Positions 13,701-24,105 of a stretch of 64,000 nt of DNA are shown here, piece by piece. Source of the stretch: Diprion similis (Eukaryota; Arthropoda; Insecta; Hymenoptera; Diprionidae); assembly GCF_021155765.1 (NCBI RefSeq), contig NC_060115.1, positions 8,536,493-8,600,492 of the forward strand, in the 5' to 3' direction. The notes beneath the pieces were generated by a model. It worked only from the letters and a program-made list of their open reading frames with translations, had not been told where the DNA came from and ran no database searches. Within the stretch, counting starts at the first letter, position 1, and each line of letters begins with the position of its first letter. The translations under genes and the position numbers were made by a program.

Positions 13701-15660
13701 AGCTGAATCAATTAGAAAAATGCTTTCTGAGACGACAGTGACAGCGCCTGAAAATCCTGGTGAGTGTGTTCGGCTAAATATTATAGCTGCTGTTATCAGC
13801 TAGCTGACTGAGATTTACGGGAGATTGGTCAAAAATTACGTGCAACGTTTTTCTTCATTTTTAGAGGACGAGATTGATCAGCAAAAGTCAAATACCTTGA
13901 AGAAAAAAGTTGCCGAAGAAAAACGACAAAGGGAACATATATTACAGCTTAATCAAATTCTGGCTAAACAAGTTATGGAGAAGAGTAAGATGGTTGCTGG
14001 TGAGTTTTGTTTTTACATAAGAGAAGACAGGCTTATTGTTTAAATTTTGTCGATATTCATTTAGCGTTTGGCTTGATGCATGGCCCCGATTATTATTACT
14101 GTTGCCACAGCCATGTAGCTAAGTATATCCGGTGAGCATGGTGACGTAATTGTTCTTCCTAATTGTTCCTTGTTTCTTCGTTGTTTGTAATTCCTTTCTT
14201 CGAGTAACTTTAAAATTTTTTTTTTGAACGTAGGTTGTTTTAGATAGTCGTTTATTTATACTTTTTTTACCCGATTCGTACATTATTTCGTTAATTAATA
14301 CATATCTACAGTGAGACAGAGATCGACAAGCTAGACTCACGATTTTCGGGGGATTTATAATTTCGTTTGACCCTATTTTACATGTTTAAAAACCTTAGAA
14401 AATCAATTCAGATAAAATTGTATTCCTAATTTTTTCGATTTTTCAAGTTTTATTGTTTTGATCAAATTATTATTATACTTTAAATCTTTCTTTTGTAATC
14501 AAATACTCCTTGGTGGGATTTTTTTCAATGGTGCAAAATTCCTTTGCAGAACTCTATAAATGTTCGGCAAATCCGTCATTTTTTTTTTTTTGTCCTTTTT
14601 CTTTGTAAACCTCTTTGTTCTTTGTTTAAAATGTCGTGGAATAAAAATTCACTGCACGGTTGACATTGAAAAAAATTTTACCAAGATTATTATGTTATTT
14701 TAACTGTACGCGTATTTTATGTTAAATGGATATACACGAACTTTGATTCATATTTCACTAGCTGTAACACGTTACAGTGATATATTATGTATGCGTGATC
14801 CATATCAATAACAGAGCTGGAAAAATAAACCTATCTTATCCACTCAAAAATGCAGCGACAACTATTGAATCAATCGTGTAAATCCATTGATGGAAAAATT
14901 GGCGTGGCATGACTTCAACGTTGACGTAAGGTGCGTCATTTTGAGCCAAAAAGTTTTTTTGTCGAGTGGTTTATACATAGAGTTGTTGGATCGTGTTTGT
15001 GCTGTGTGTAGGTAACCAGGCGCACTGACATCACATGCTTCCATCTCCATGTAGGACTACTACACACGCCACATTATATGTTTTCAGGTTTGTTTGTTTT
15101 ATTTTTTGTATTTCCTTTCTAACACATTATTCGTTCTTTACATACTTACATACATAGATACATACCAACGTCATTATTTCTATTTTTGCTTTGCGAAAAA
15201 CACAATCTTGTTTATTCACAGTTAATCAATAAATCAATGAATGAGGAAGTAATAAAATAATCATGTGAGACAACAAACAACTTCCAAGTGAAAAATAAAA
15301 ATAGAAAATATACTCCAACATTCAATCCTGTAACTCATTATTTTCTTAATTCAGTTTCTAGAGCGGGAATCACATTTTGATGTAGATTTTAAAACGATCA
15401 AGTCTTGATTCACAAAACATGTGCCCCTTTATACCTTTCAATTTGTACGAAGATTGGACCCCACACAATTTCATTATTAAACACTTGTCCATGTTTTTTG
15501 TACTTTCATTTTCTAATCTATACCTCGAAAATCTATTCCGGCAGTAAAAGCACTGGCAACGCTTCCGTTGGCACCACCAGAGCCGAGCTTCGAAGAAGAT
15601 GACCTCTCGCCAGTGACTCCGTTGCCCCTTTATCAGCAAAGGGAGAATTTTTACTCGTAA
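1753..15660 (+). CDS. kmr: PLEKHA4-7/kramer family protein, 3' part of gene (15 exons, 1,045 residues visible)
   Basis: Exons: 1753-1932, 7234-7326, 8220-8465, 9120-9200, 9493-9642, 9743-10010, 10140-10628, 11555-11695, 11912-12102, 12238-12471, 12641-13168, 13388-13570, 13657-13759, 13865-13999, 15545-15660 (stop TAA). All are GT-AG and phases agree throughout. The first exon carries LGRTHEELVLLLIQLRRQ. The next ones form a long coiled coil (LENLQKLEELKKHLMDLEKQ, then Leu/Gln/Arg heptads to 10010). Then come a His/Gln/Ser-rich exon, a poly-Pro exon (11555-11695), and the conserved block MERALRPRINAPDVVRSTL, followed by NESTIDNLLGTPNKILIPER, typical of PLEKHA5/6/7 C-termini. The WW and PH domains expected at the N-terminus are outside the window. 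Family members bind phosphoinositides at the membrane; fly kramer and PLEKHA4 act on Dishevelled in Wnt/planar polarity, PLEKHA7 at adherens junctions. Family call is firm; one-to-one orthology to kramer is inferred. The 12471 donor could instead lie at 12465 (two residues fewer). Confidence 0.85.
5883..5983 (+). other. candidate frame-breaking (poison) exon inside the kramer intron
   Basis: A 101-nt GC-rich block preceded by a pyrimidine-rich tract and CGGCAG, and followed by AAC|GTAAGC, a good donor. It is open in only one frame (33 codons plus 2 nt), and that frame matches the phase 0 exit of exon 1753-1932. Its length is not a multiple of three. Joining it to the exon at 7234 gives a stop (TAG) three codons into that exon. 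If spliced in, it would therefore truncate the protein or trigger decay. It may also be a chance exon-like block, or part of another transcript. Confidence 0.25.
6500..6539. repeat. (GA)n microsatellite
   Basis: GA-rich tract with interruptions, ending in a pure AGAGAGAG run. It lies inside the long kramer intron and explains the Ser/Leu repeat in a minus-strand open frame there. Confidence 0.85.
7666..7700. repeat. 7-bp minisatellite (CGTGAAC)5
   Basis: Four exact CGTGAAC units followed by one TGTGAAC unit, in the intron between exons 7234-7326 and 8220-8465. The surrounding 7600-8030 is more GC-rich than typical intron and carries overlapping short open frames that resemble no protein I know. 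Confidence 0.9.
14065..14131 (+). other. candidate alternative 67-nt exon of the kramer gene (C-terminal switch)
   Basis: An acceptor (TTCATTTAG) at 14064 and a donor (CG|GTGAGC) after 14131 flank a frame that is open in the phase set by exon 13865-13999. It encodes AFGLMHGPDYYYCCHSHVAK and three more residues. Its 67-nt length shifts the frame of the last exon, which would then end at a TGA at 15600-15602 with a basic tail (AELRRR) instead of the acidic/Pro tail ending QQRENFYS at 15660. Both splice sites are good, but conservation and expression cannot be judged here. Confidence 0.35.
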
Positions 15661-15970
15661 GCACAAAATGAGGCATAGATAATGCACGTTATAAAGTTAA
15701 AATATATTTTAAGATGGTGCGGTCGAGAAGGTACAAGATAAACCCGTATAAATCCGAAGTATGAAATTACTGCCAATTATATATATATTACACCGGAAGA
15801 ATAACTTGACTAAGAACATCGGATAAACTAAAGTTCGCCGAATAACGCGATATATAATACATGACGTGCGTATTACATGTCAATAATTAACTAAATTACG
15901 GCTATGTGTATAATTGAAAGAAAAAAGACTTGCAACAAGAAAGGAAACGACGTGTATCATAAAATCATGT

Positions 15971-15976
15971 AATAAA
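15971..15976 (+). terminator. candidate poly(A) signal AATAAA, kramer gene
   Basis: First AATAAA hexamer after the kramer stop codon, in AT-rich sequence. Several later copies (about 16860 and 17128) could equally be used. Confidence 0.3.
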
Positions 15977-18900
15977 AATCTATATATGTACAGTAGGTAT
16001 ACATAACTACTTATCTAGGTAATATGTTAAGAATCGAGGAGAGAATTTACATTTGCAGTGATACTTGCGAATGAAAAATATATAATAAGTGTATAGAAAA
16101 AATTGTTTAATTAAAATTATCAAAGGACTGAAATTTTATCATCGCGCTAATAGTAATTGAATGTAGGCATACGATATGAGTATATTCGTATGAAAATAAT
16201 GTATAATTATCAATGGTAATAGTATACGGAATTACAATACGATTGCATACAAAATCGGCCAGTATTGAATTAATGCACAAATTTTGGCACATCGTAACGA
16301 ATTCCGTTTTCGTTTTTTAATTGCTTTTACTATTGACATTTTCCTTCTAAACTTCTGGATCTAATTACGATTTTCAGTTCAGATAAGATAAATATTTTAG
16401 AAATGAAGGTGGGAAATCACCTTCGCCAGTTCTTTTTGAGTTGTCTATAAATCTTGAAATTCGATTTTCCAGTAATTAGATAATGATTAAATGTACTCGC
16501 GATCACAGCGCGACTTTAAACTTTCTTTATACACATTTGTATATAATATAGTATTCACAAAACTATTCATAGAATCGTGTACGTTAATTATTATACTATA
16601 ATGTTATTATTAAACTAACTATCGAGATGATGAAATACTTCAGAAGCGTAACAATTCACGTAAATGGAACGGAGTCTTCTCGTTTTAGGAATAAAAGTAC
16701 TAGGAATGTACGACAAAGCATTTTTTTAAATAATACTACCATTACTATGAACAACGCAATAATGGCTATAATATTTACATGCATGGAATAATCAAAAAAC
16801 CAAACACGGAAATTCTTGAATCAATGAAAAATCTATAGTTATGAAAGAAAATGAGGCAATAAATAATATCGGAATTAAATTACTAACAATAGTGCCAAGT
16901 TTAATAACCGGTGAATATGTTTGTGTAGAGCACAAGTATTATTTGAACTTGAAACTCCAATCGGAACGAAACTGACCAATTGTAATGATTTTCTTAGTAA
17001 CGAAAAGCAGCTGGATTATCTACTAAAACCGTGACAGGTATAATAATAAATATCATGTAACGCGTGACGTGTAAAAAAGAAACATTTCATCTTTATTTCC
17101 GTAAAGGTATTATTTTAGTTATTGTAAGCAATAAATGAAGAAAAAATAGTCCTCGTTACGCTTGACGCTTGTGTGTACAATTATATTAACACCGCATATA
17201 AATATAATAATCCATACTTATATATTTACAGTCTTGTAGTAAATGTTTAAATAACTAAATAATCAATTAGAACGAATTCTGAAATTATTATGTACTCGTT
17301 TGCTTTCCTATTCGTCTATTGGCCGCATTCAACGTCAATGACTTCGGTACAGCTTTAAATCTCATAGCAGCGTACGTCGTTTAATGAATACAAATATAAT
17401 ATAATTATTATATTATAACTATATTATATTAGCTGCGTATTTTCAATCTCGTATTATTTTCGAGATTTTTTAATGTAGCCTGTAAGCATATTGAAACCAG
17501 TTGATACGCCTAAAGTGTCGGTGCATGCAGTGTATATAATAAACATACTATCGATAAATCGCGCTGTGATCATAACGGTTTTATTTACATCACATTTACA
17601 GTTTTTTTTACAATCTTCTTTCTTTATTAGTTAGTTTTTAAACTGAGAAATCTCTTGAAAATTAAGAATCAAAATACAACGTATTTGATAACTAATCATT
17701 CTGATATCGTCAATTGTCACAATAATAGTAACTTATTGCAATTCTTTAATCTTATAATGTTATATATCATTCCGTTACACTATCGAGGAAGTTAATTGTT
17801 CTATACCATTACCTTCGCTAAAGAAATACCAGAGGAAAAAAACATTCGGTTTAATTTAATGATATTAAATTTTTCATTCACGCGATTTGCTTAAATTACC
17901 ATTGTAAAATTATTGCAATGATCGCGATTTGCATCAGCTGCTTAAAATCAAGTGGTAGACAATCAATTCCACTCATCTAGTGGAATAACGAATATTAAAT
18001 TCAAAATGGATTGTTTTAATTATTATATTTCTATTTAGTATTCAAACCTGAGGGTTTTTATTTCTTCGAATACATATTACTTTCAACTATCAATTAGACA
18101 ATAACAATAAGTGTATATCGATGTTAGGATTATAGATATAAATATATACATATTAAACAAATAAATATTAGATAAAACGTAACAAATTAACACGAAAACG
18201 TATAGAGAAGAGAGAAAATTAATCTATAAAAATTTTAAGGGCATATACATAAAAGCGAATTTTATCGCAGATTATAATTTCTAGGTGAAAAATATTGTAG
18301 TTATATACATACATGTGTATATGAGTATAGATATGTTAGAATGATTGAATTATGTATCATAAAGTTATATTATATGTATGTAACGACGTATATCGGTTTC
18401 GTAAAATATACATACAATAATGCAGAGTATTATAATAGATATGAATATCGTGTAAATACAATGATCGTATGATATAGAGTAGGTGAATTAACGGTATCTG
18501 AAAAGATCAATATCAATGATATCATACATATACATACACGTCATATATACATATGTATACATAGATATGCAAATGTATATCGATTGCGTGAAATTTCAAC
18601 CTACGTCTTTTACTGTTTTTATTTCCTCTCGTTCCGAACTATACATTCAGTAAAATATGTACCAAGTAAATTGCAACAGTGTTTGTCAATTCAGAGACTT
18701 CAAAATGGAGCAAGAAGCTGCGGCTTCGCACAAACAATTCAAAGAAAGGCAAAGTTATGAATATCCTGAAATACAAATCAATACTGTTTATCATTTCCGA
18801 AGATTGTTACTTCTTTTTCCTTTTATTTCTGAAAACGTTATTTCGCTACCTCGTAGATGCCATGCCTGACCTTTTTCGCGTATATACAGACTCTATGGTA

Positions 18901-19656
18901 TATCCGTAGGAATGCGAAATATCAATCGGTATGTACAGATGTATAGTTATGCGTAAGATCAATCCGATTTTGGATTATAACGGCATCTCGTTGACAAATA
19001 CTAACACAGGAATATGTTATATATGAATCATATACATATACATTATGTTATACAACAAAGAAATACTCTTTAACTAATCCGCGTGGTTGAAATTGTCAAA
19101 ACTCGCATGTTCATAAATCATTATTATTATTATTATTGTCATTATTATTGTTAGAAACAAAAAATTGATCCCCGTTATACGCTCAATTGTCTTGTTTTTA
19201 CGTTACACTGAAATCTGTTGATTATTGCATAGCTACATTATAATATACATATACGTATGTACATTATACACGATTATAATATTTTTCAGTATTTGACAGA
19301 GTGTGTATACATACTTTATACCATCACGGCTGTTTCAATTCTTCTAATTTCATTTTCTTTTAAAATTACGTAAAAGATATACCTTCATGCCAAAAGAAAC
19401 ATGCCAAATGAGCTTGTGATGGCAGAAATAATTAAAATCAAGATGGTGCATGATAACAGTTGAAAATAAATTTCCCGTTATACATACTCTCCATATACTG
19501 TTTAACGAGAAATAAACAAACTGGTTTTTTAATATTATTGTCACCTCATTCTCATCCGTTTCAATTCCGACGCTCTTATCTGTACGTATAGGTATATTCC
19601 TTCAACTCCAACCATGCGACAGTATATAAATACTACGAGAGGAGTGAATCCATTTT

Positions 19657-19737
19657 TCAAACCACCCATGCCCACCAGCCGATCATGTTCGAAACTATAT
19701 CCCAAAATCCTTGCGACCAGCTGTTGGAGAGCCACAT
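19657..19737 (-). other. short Trp-rich open frame, possible last exon of an unresolved gene
   Basis: Reading the minus strand from ATG at 19737 gives 26 codons to a TGA at 19657-19659, with six tryptophans in 26 residues (MWLSNSWSQGFWDIV, then NMIGWWAWVV). A CAG acceptor-like site lies just upstream on the minus strand (ATCCAG, about 19755). Composition is unusual for random AT-rich DNA. I do not recognise it and cannot link it to a complete gene. Confidence 0.15.
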
Positions 19738-20870
19738 AATTATAGGTATGTCTGGATTGGTAGATACTTAAATACAATTTAACGCTGTAATACAAATTCG
19801 TTATTTGCAATTTTTTATCCTCTCTTTTAAGGCCAAAACTATGAAACTCCAGAAGTTCAGGGTTGTGCATTGAGGTTGGACTTCCGTGTTACATTTTTTT
19901 TTTCCTCCTTCACCGAATTGCTACTCTTCTGGTTCTGCAGCCTCGGTAATCTCGGGGTCAATGACATTCGGCCTGATGCTGCAGGACTTGCCCTCTGAGA
20001 TTAAACCGAGTGCAAATAAAAGCTGCATCTGCATCGTGTGCGTAACATGTCCGGGTATACATATATTGAAACGATGAAGAAAATTTTGCGATTCCCATGT
20101 CATTTAAGTCTTGAACTTTCCGAATTATATTTATCGATGTATTTGAGTAACTAATCGCAAATCAAACGACAGTTTATTTATATCTGTTGAGAAACAGATC
20201 CTCTATTATATTTTTTTGCATTTGTACGAGGAGTTGTACAAACTTCTGTTCTAAATCCTAATCAGTTTAGAACTGGTATACTGCGCGAGGACTTTTTACC
20301 CCGCAATTATTTTTCTTTCCTTGATGAAAGCTGAAGTTCCGTATGGAAAATCATTACAAACTGAGTCAATCTGTACTTTCCATATTTCATAGAATCAGCT
20401 CTCAATGATCCTCTTAATCCATGTTCATTATAGATCTGACGTTTTGCCTAATCGTTTTATTGACTCAAGTGAATACTGTGGAAAGAAATATTCGGTTGAA
20501 ACGACAAAGCAAACCTTGGATTCTTGTTTGCGGAATTTTGCGGCAAAGAATATAACTTGCTCACGTTACACACCCGCACTTGACGAAATACCTGTATATA
20601 TATACACACGTTCCTCAGGTATAACCGATTGCGAGAAAGATGATGATACGGAATACTTCTGTAGGAGGGAATGCGAATTCTTGTAATTTGTGCACGAAGC
20701 CACGAGCGAGAACAAAGGAACTAAATTATTGCTGGATTACGCGGGGACTACTCATAAAGTATACTACATACCGGAAGTCGTAAAGTCGAGGGAAACGATT
20801 GGGAACCTTTGATCCGCATGCTAGTTGTAAGAAACCGTAGAATAAATGAAAATTTGCGTAAAAATTGCAC

Positions 20871-21001
20871 CGGCTAGATTCCCTCTGGATTTCTGTACAT
20901 CGATACCCAAGTTGCATGTCATTGTTCTTCTCCGGAGCGCAGAAAAGTTTCTGCATTGCATTCCAAGTTGACTCACTGTCGTCGACGGAATAACAAGTTA
21001 T
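20871..21001 (-). CDS. candidate Cys-rich exon of an unrecognised minus-strand gene
   Basis: On the minus strand a very strong acceptor (TTTCTTTTTTTTCAG) precedes 21001. The exon is open in one frame: ITCYSVDDSESTWNAMQKLF, then a Cys, then NNDMQLGYRCTEIQRES, with a possible donor (CCG|GTGCAA) at 20871. An upstream block to about 21170 is also open and could join through an unusual GTACAG donor at about 21087. Spaced cysteines in a short helical-looking segment suggest a small secreted protein, but the cysteine spacing does not match the odorant-binding-protein pattern I tested. The rest of the gene could not be assembled. It could be a decayed gene. Confidence 0.25.
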
Positions 21002-22320
21002 CTGAAAAAAAAGAAACAGCGTGGTTTCAAACCTTTGCATATGACTGCAGTGGTCAGTGACTTGATCAACTGCACAAGTTGAGAGCTGTACGTACCTGCA
21101 TATGCGGCGATTTTCTTCAATCTTTCCTTGAACATCAACGAGCTCCTTAGTTTTCTGTATGCGCACGATGCTCTGTCTTCTGTACTATTTCATCCAGCCT
21201 TGTTTTCAAGACCGTAATTTAAATACTCATTACGCGAGTGGTCATTACTGTACCCGCGACTTCGTAGTATTTGCACAGTAGGCACCGCAGATTTCGGATA
21301 ACACGAGTAAAGAGTACATATTTGCATGTTTTGGCGTACTTATAACATCCTAATTTCTTCGGAAGATGCGGTTAAGTGTAAACTCTTTTTATGCAGTGTC
21401 CAACACCGGGAGAATTGGGAACAGCGGTCGAAATCGGGGCTGAGAATCCAAAACAATATCAGAATTCATCAAGTACTCTTAAAATGTCGTTCAACGCATA
21501 TATTTGGAATAAAATTCCGCTCGATGTAACAAAATACAATATATATATATATATCTGTATATATCACTTCGTCGCGGAAATGTCTCGAGGCTGTAGGTGA
21601 CCCGTTTTTGATCTAACGATGAATTTAATTAAGAAATGATAACGAATTAATAACAACTGTATAGTTACCGGCTATAATTACTATTCTGAAATTCTATTTT
21701 TCCAAGTTGACTCAAGGATTAGTAGTATATAAAAAAAGAAGAAGAAAATTCAATTTACAAATGAAAAACACAGCGAAATAAGTGTCATTTCAGACAAGCC
21801 CGTCTCACTCACGTGACATTTAAACGCGACATGCATCCGATCTTCGTATACGTATGTATGTAAATTTTTGTCCAGGGCGTGTAACATTAAACTCGTCGAA
21901 ACGCTGAAGTTCGCCTTCGACTTATCATTTTATTTTACTCTTTTCATCTCCTTTATTACCGGTTACGCTGACAATCTCAAGTTATCTCCGCGATATTATC
22001 ACAGTCTTAGAATCGACGGTTGACCGGTTTCTATAATGAATTTACCTAATTGCACGTTACGAGGGGTAAGGAGAGATGGAAAAATCGGAATGAGACCACC
22101 GGTGTAACAATTTCCGAGATAAGTACCTACAGAAGCTGCTCGATGATGCCGGTGTCACATATCGGATTATGGGAGACGACGGTCTCTTCCTTGGTGCACA
22201 TGTGGTGAGGGGAGGGGGGCACGCATGCTTCTCGATCGACTTGTTGCTGGTTCTCGGGTCGTCGAACCAACCGACCAATCGCCAAGACTCTGTGAGCCTG
22301 AATCCTAATGAGGTCCCCGG

Positions 22321-22327
22321 TATATAT
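22321..22327 (+). promoter_or_regulatory. TATA box of candidate chitinase promoter
   Basis: TATATAT directly follows a GC-rich block (about 22140-22320) that stands out from AT-rich surroundings. About 60 bases downstream lies a perfect AAG|GTGAGT splice donor, the arrangement expected for a TATA promoter with a short noncoding first exon. The next gene on this strand with an acceptor before its start codon is the chitinase at 24106. Confidence 0.4.
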
Positions 22328-22349
22328 TCGCTCACCCTCGCAATCACCT

Positions 22350-22381
22350 GGAGATTTTTCAAACCACGCTCAGCGAGCAAG
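22350..22381 (+). other. putative 5' UTR exon of the chitinase gene
   Basis: The exon start is placed about 30 bases after the TATA box. The end is set by the donor AAG|GTGAGT at 22381/22382. It would splice to the TTTCAG acceptor at 24096, leaving nine untranslated bases before ATG 24106. The exact transcription start is not visible. Confidence 0.35.
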
Positions 22382-22735
22382 GTGAGTGCAGAAGATTCGT
22401 TTTTACTCGTTCCATCGGTGTCAGGTCAACCCCGACGCCCTCTTTTTGTCCTAGTTCGGATTCGATCTGGTAACTAGTTCAATGAATCTCTCCTCAAGCT
22501 TCTTCAACTTTCGCAGCACCAATTTCCGACGATATCCGACACGCGTCTTAATTCAAATTATTATAAACAAATGTACAATTGCAATTTTTGCTTAAAAATT
22601 TTGTGACGCAACCACAACTCGATGTTTATATGTTACAACAGAAGTGACGAATGTTGCGCATTTTAAGTATAGTGAAGATATGTTTGCAGATAATTGTTTT
22701 CGAACGGGTTTTAAATATAAGCAAAAGTTTGCATT

Positions 22736-22758
22736 CGTTAATTAATTAATTAATTAAT
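22736..22758. repeat. (ATTA)n microsatellite
   Basis: Five to six ATTA units in the putative first intron of the chitinase gene. Confidence 0.85.
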
Positions 22759-24105
22759 CGCTGTAACATTTGACAGGCATATAAGTTTTTTAACTTAACG
22801 CGCATATTAATTCCATGAGGATTTTCTATACCGAAATATTATGTAGAACTCGGGGGTTAAATAATTCTAAAAGGGGTAAAATAATTCTTTTGTACCGGGT
22901 TCGGAAGGTCGCAGGAACGACATATTTTTCACGACGCTTTTCTGTTTCTCCATAATTTCTTCATCCTACATACTTAATTACTAATTCATCGCTGCTATGC
23001 GAAGAACGAGCGAAGAATTTTTAATACATTCTGATCGTAGCTATACCGGAACAGAAAACTGAAGGTTGTGGTTGTGGTTGGTGTAACTTGCATTTTAATT
23101 CGGTAAACAAACGATCCTTTGTTGCGACGAGCTCAGCTTGTGAAAAAGCAATCCGAGGTTCGAACTCAGCCAACTTATAAATCCATCACACCGTGAATAA
23201 TCCAATTTGTGGTAATCAAACAGAGACGGTAATTAAAAAATTTAAACAATACTTGACGCAAGCTGACAGATTGTTTTTCTATCTATTCGTGTCATCCAAA
23301 TTAATTGCTGAAGACATTTCACGGGGTCGATTGGCCAAAATCAAATTACATTTAAGCATCAGCCGGCACAATATCGCGCGTATTGTTATGACCGAATAAT
23401 ATTGTGACATTAGAAGTGTAACGGGAAAGAGTCGAGTGACACTTGATGATCGGATCGACCGTTATTAGCCGTCTAGATCTTGTTGACGGAAACGGAGAAC
23501 GCCAAGAGAGCTACCGTTCGCGAATTGCGGTTTACCAACAGGTTACGGTACTTGGCGTTAAACCTCTGCATCATTGCACAATCAAAAAGTAACGAATTAT
23601 CAATTAAAGACAATTTATTTTGAAATCTAAAGATCGAAAATCATCGTTATGGACTCAACACTCTACGAGTCTAACGCAATGTCTGTATAGTATACCCGTA
23701 ATAAAAGACCGCGCCCAGCAGTGCAAGGTATCGCCTCGAAGAATAACTGTTAGAATTTTCTCCAGCTGAAAATTTCTCGAATAAATTCCATCTCTTTATG
23801 GCAGAATATCAACCGGTGTCTGTTAATTTACGATTAAAAAACTAGTTTCAAGGAACGGGTATGCGTGAAACACGCTTGTATAGGTACCACTGATAATAAG
23901 TCTCTATAAACGTGGTAATAACGCACAACTCGATTCGTTTTATGCAATTGATCATTTCGACTAATAACACTTTTGATATTGATGGTTATTGGGACAGTTT
24001 TATAATTACGGTATGTACAATAATTTACGGAGCATATTTAAAGTGATAAACCGTTAAGATCTGGAACGAGTGATGTGATACGAATAAACATTTCAGATAA
24101 CCAAG

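Larger units (their letters stand above)
15661..22140. other. 3' UTR and AT-rich intergenic region
   Basis: The stop of the kramer gene is followed by several kb of AT-rich DNA with ATACAT-rich and ATT-rich low-complexity tracts (for example about 18300-18560 and 19116-19150). AATAAA occurs at 15971, about 310 bases after the stop, and again further on, so the 3' end is uncertain. A higher-complexity block at 19.6-21.2 kb is treated separately. No RNA gene was recognised. Confidence 0.6.

Noticed and set aside
20405..20686. Odorant-binding protein exon on the + strand
   Set aside because: Six cysteines and one C-x3-C pair are present, but the overall spacing does not fit the OBP pattern and no signal peptide or partner exon was found.
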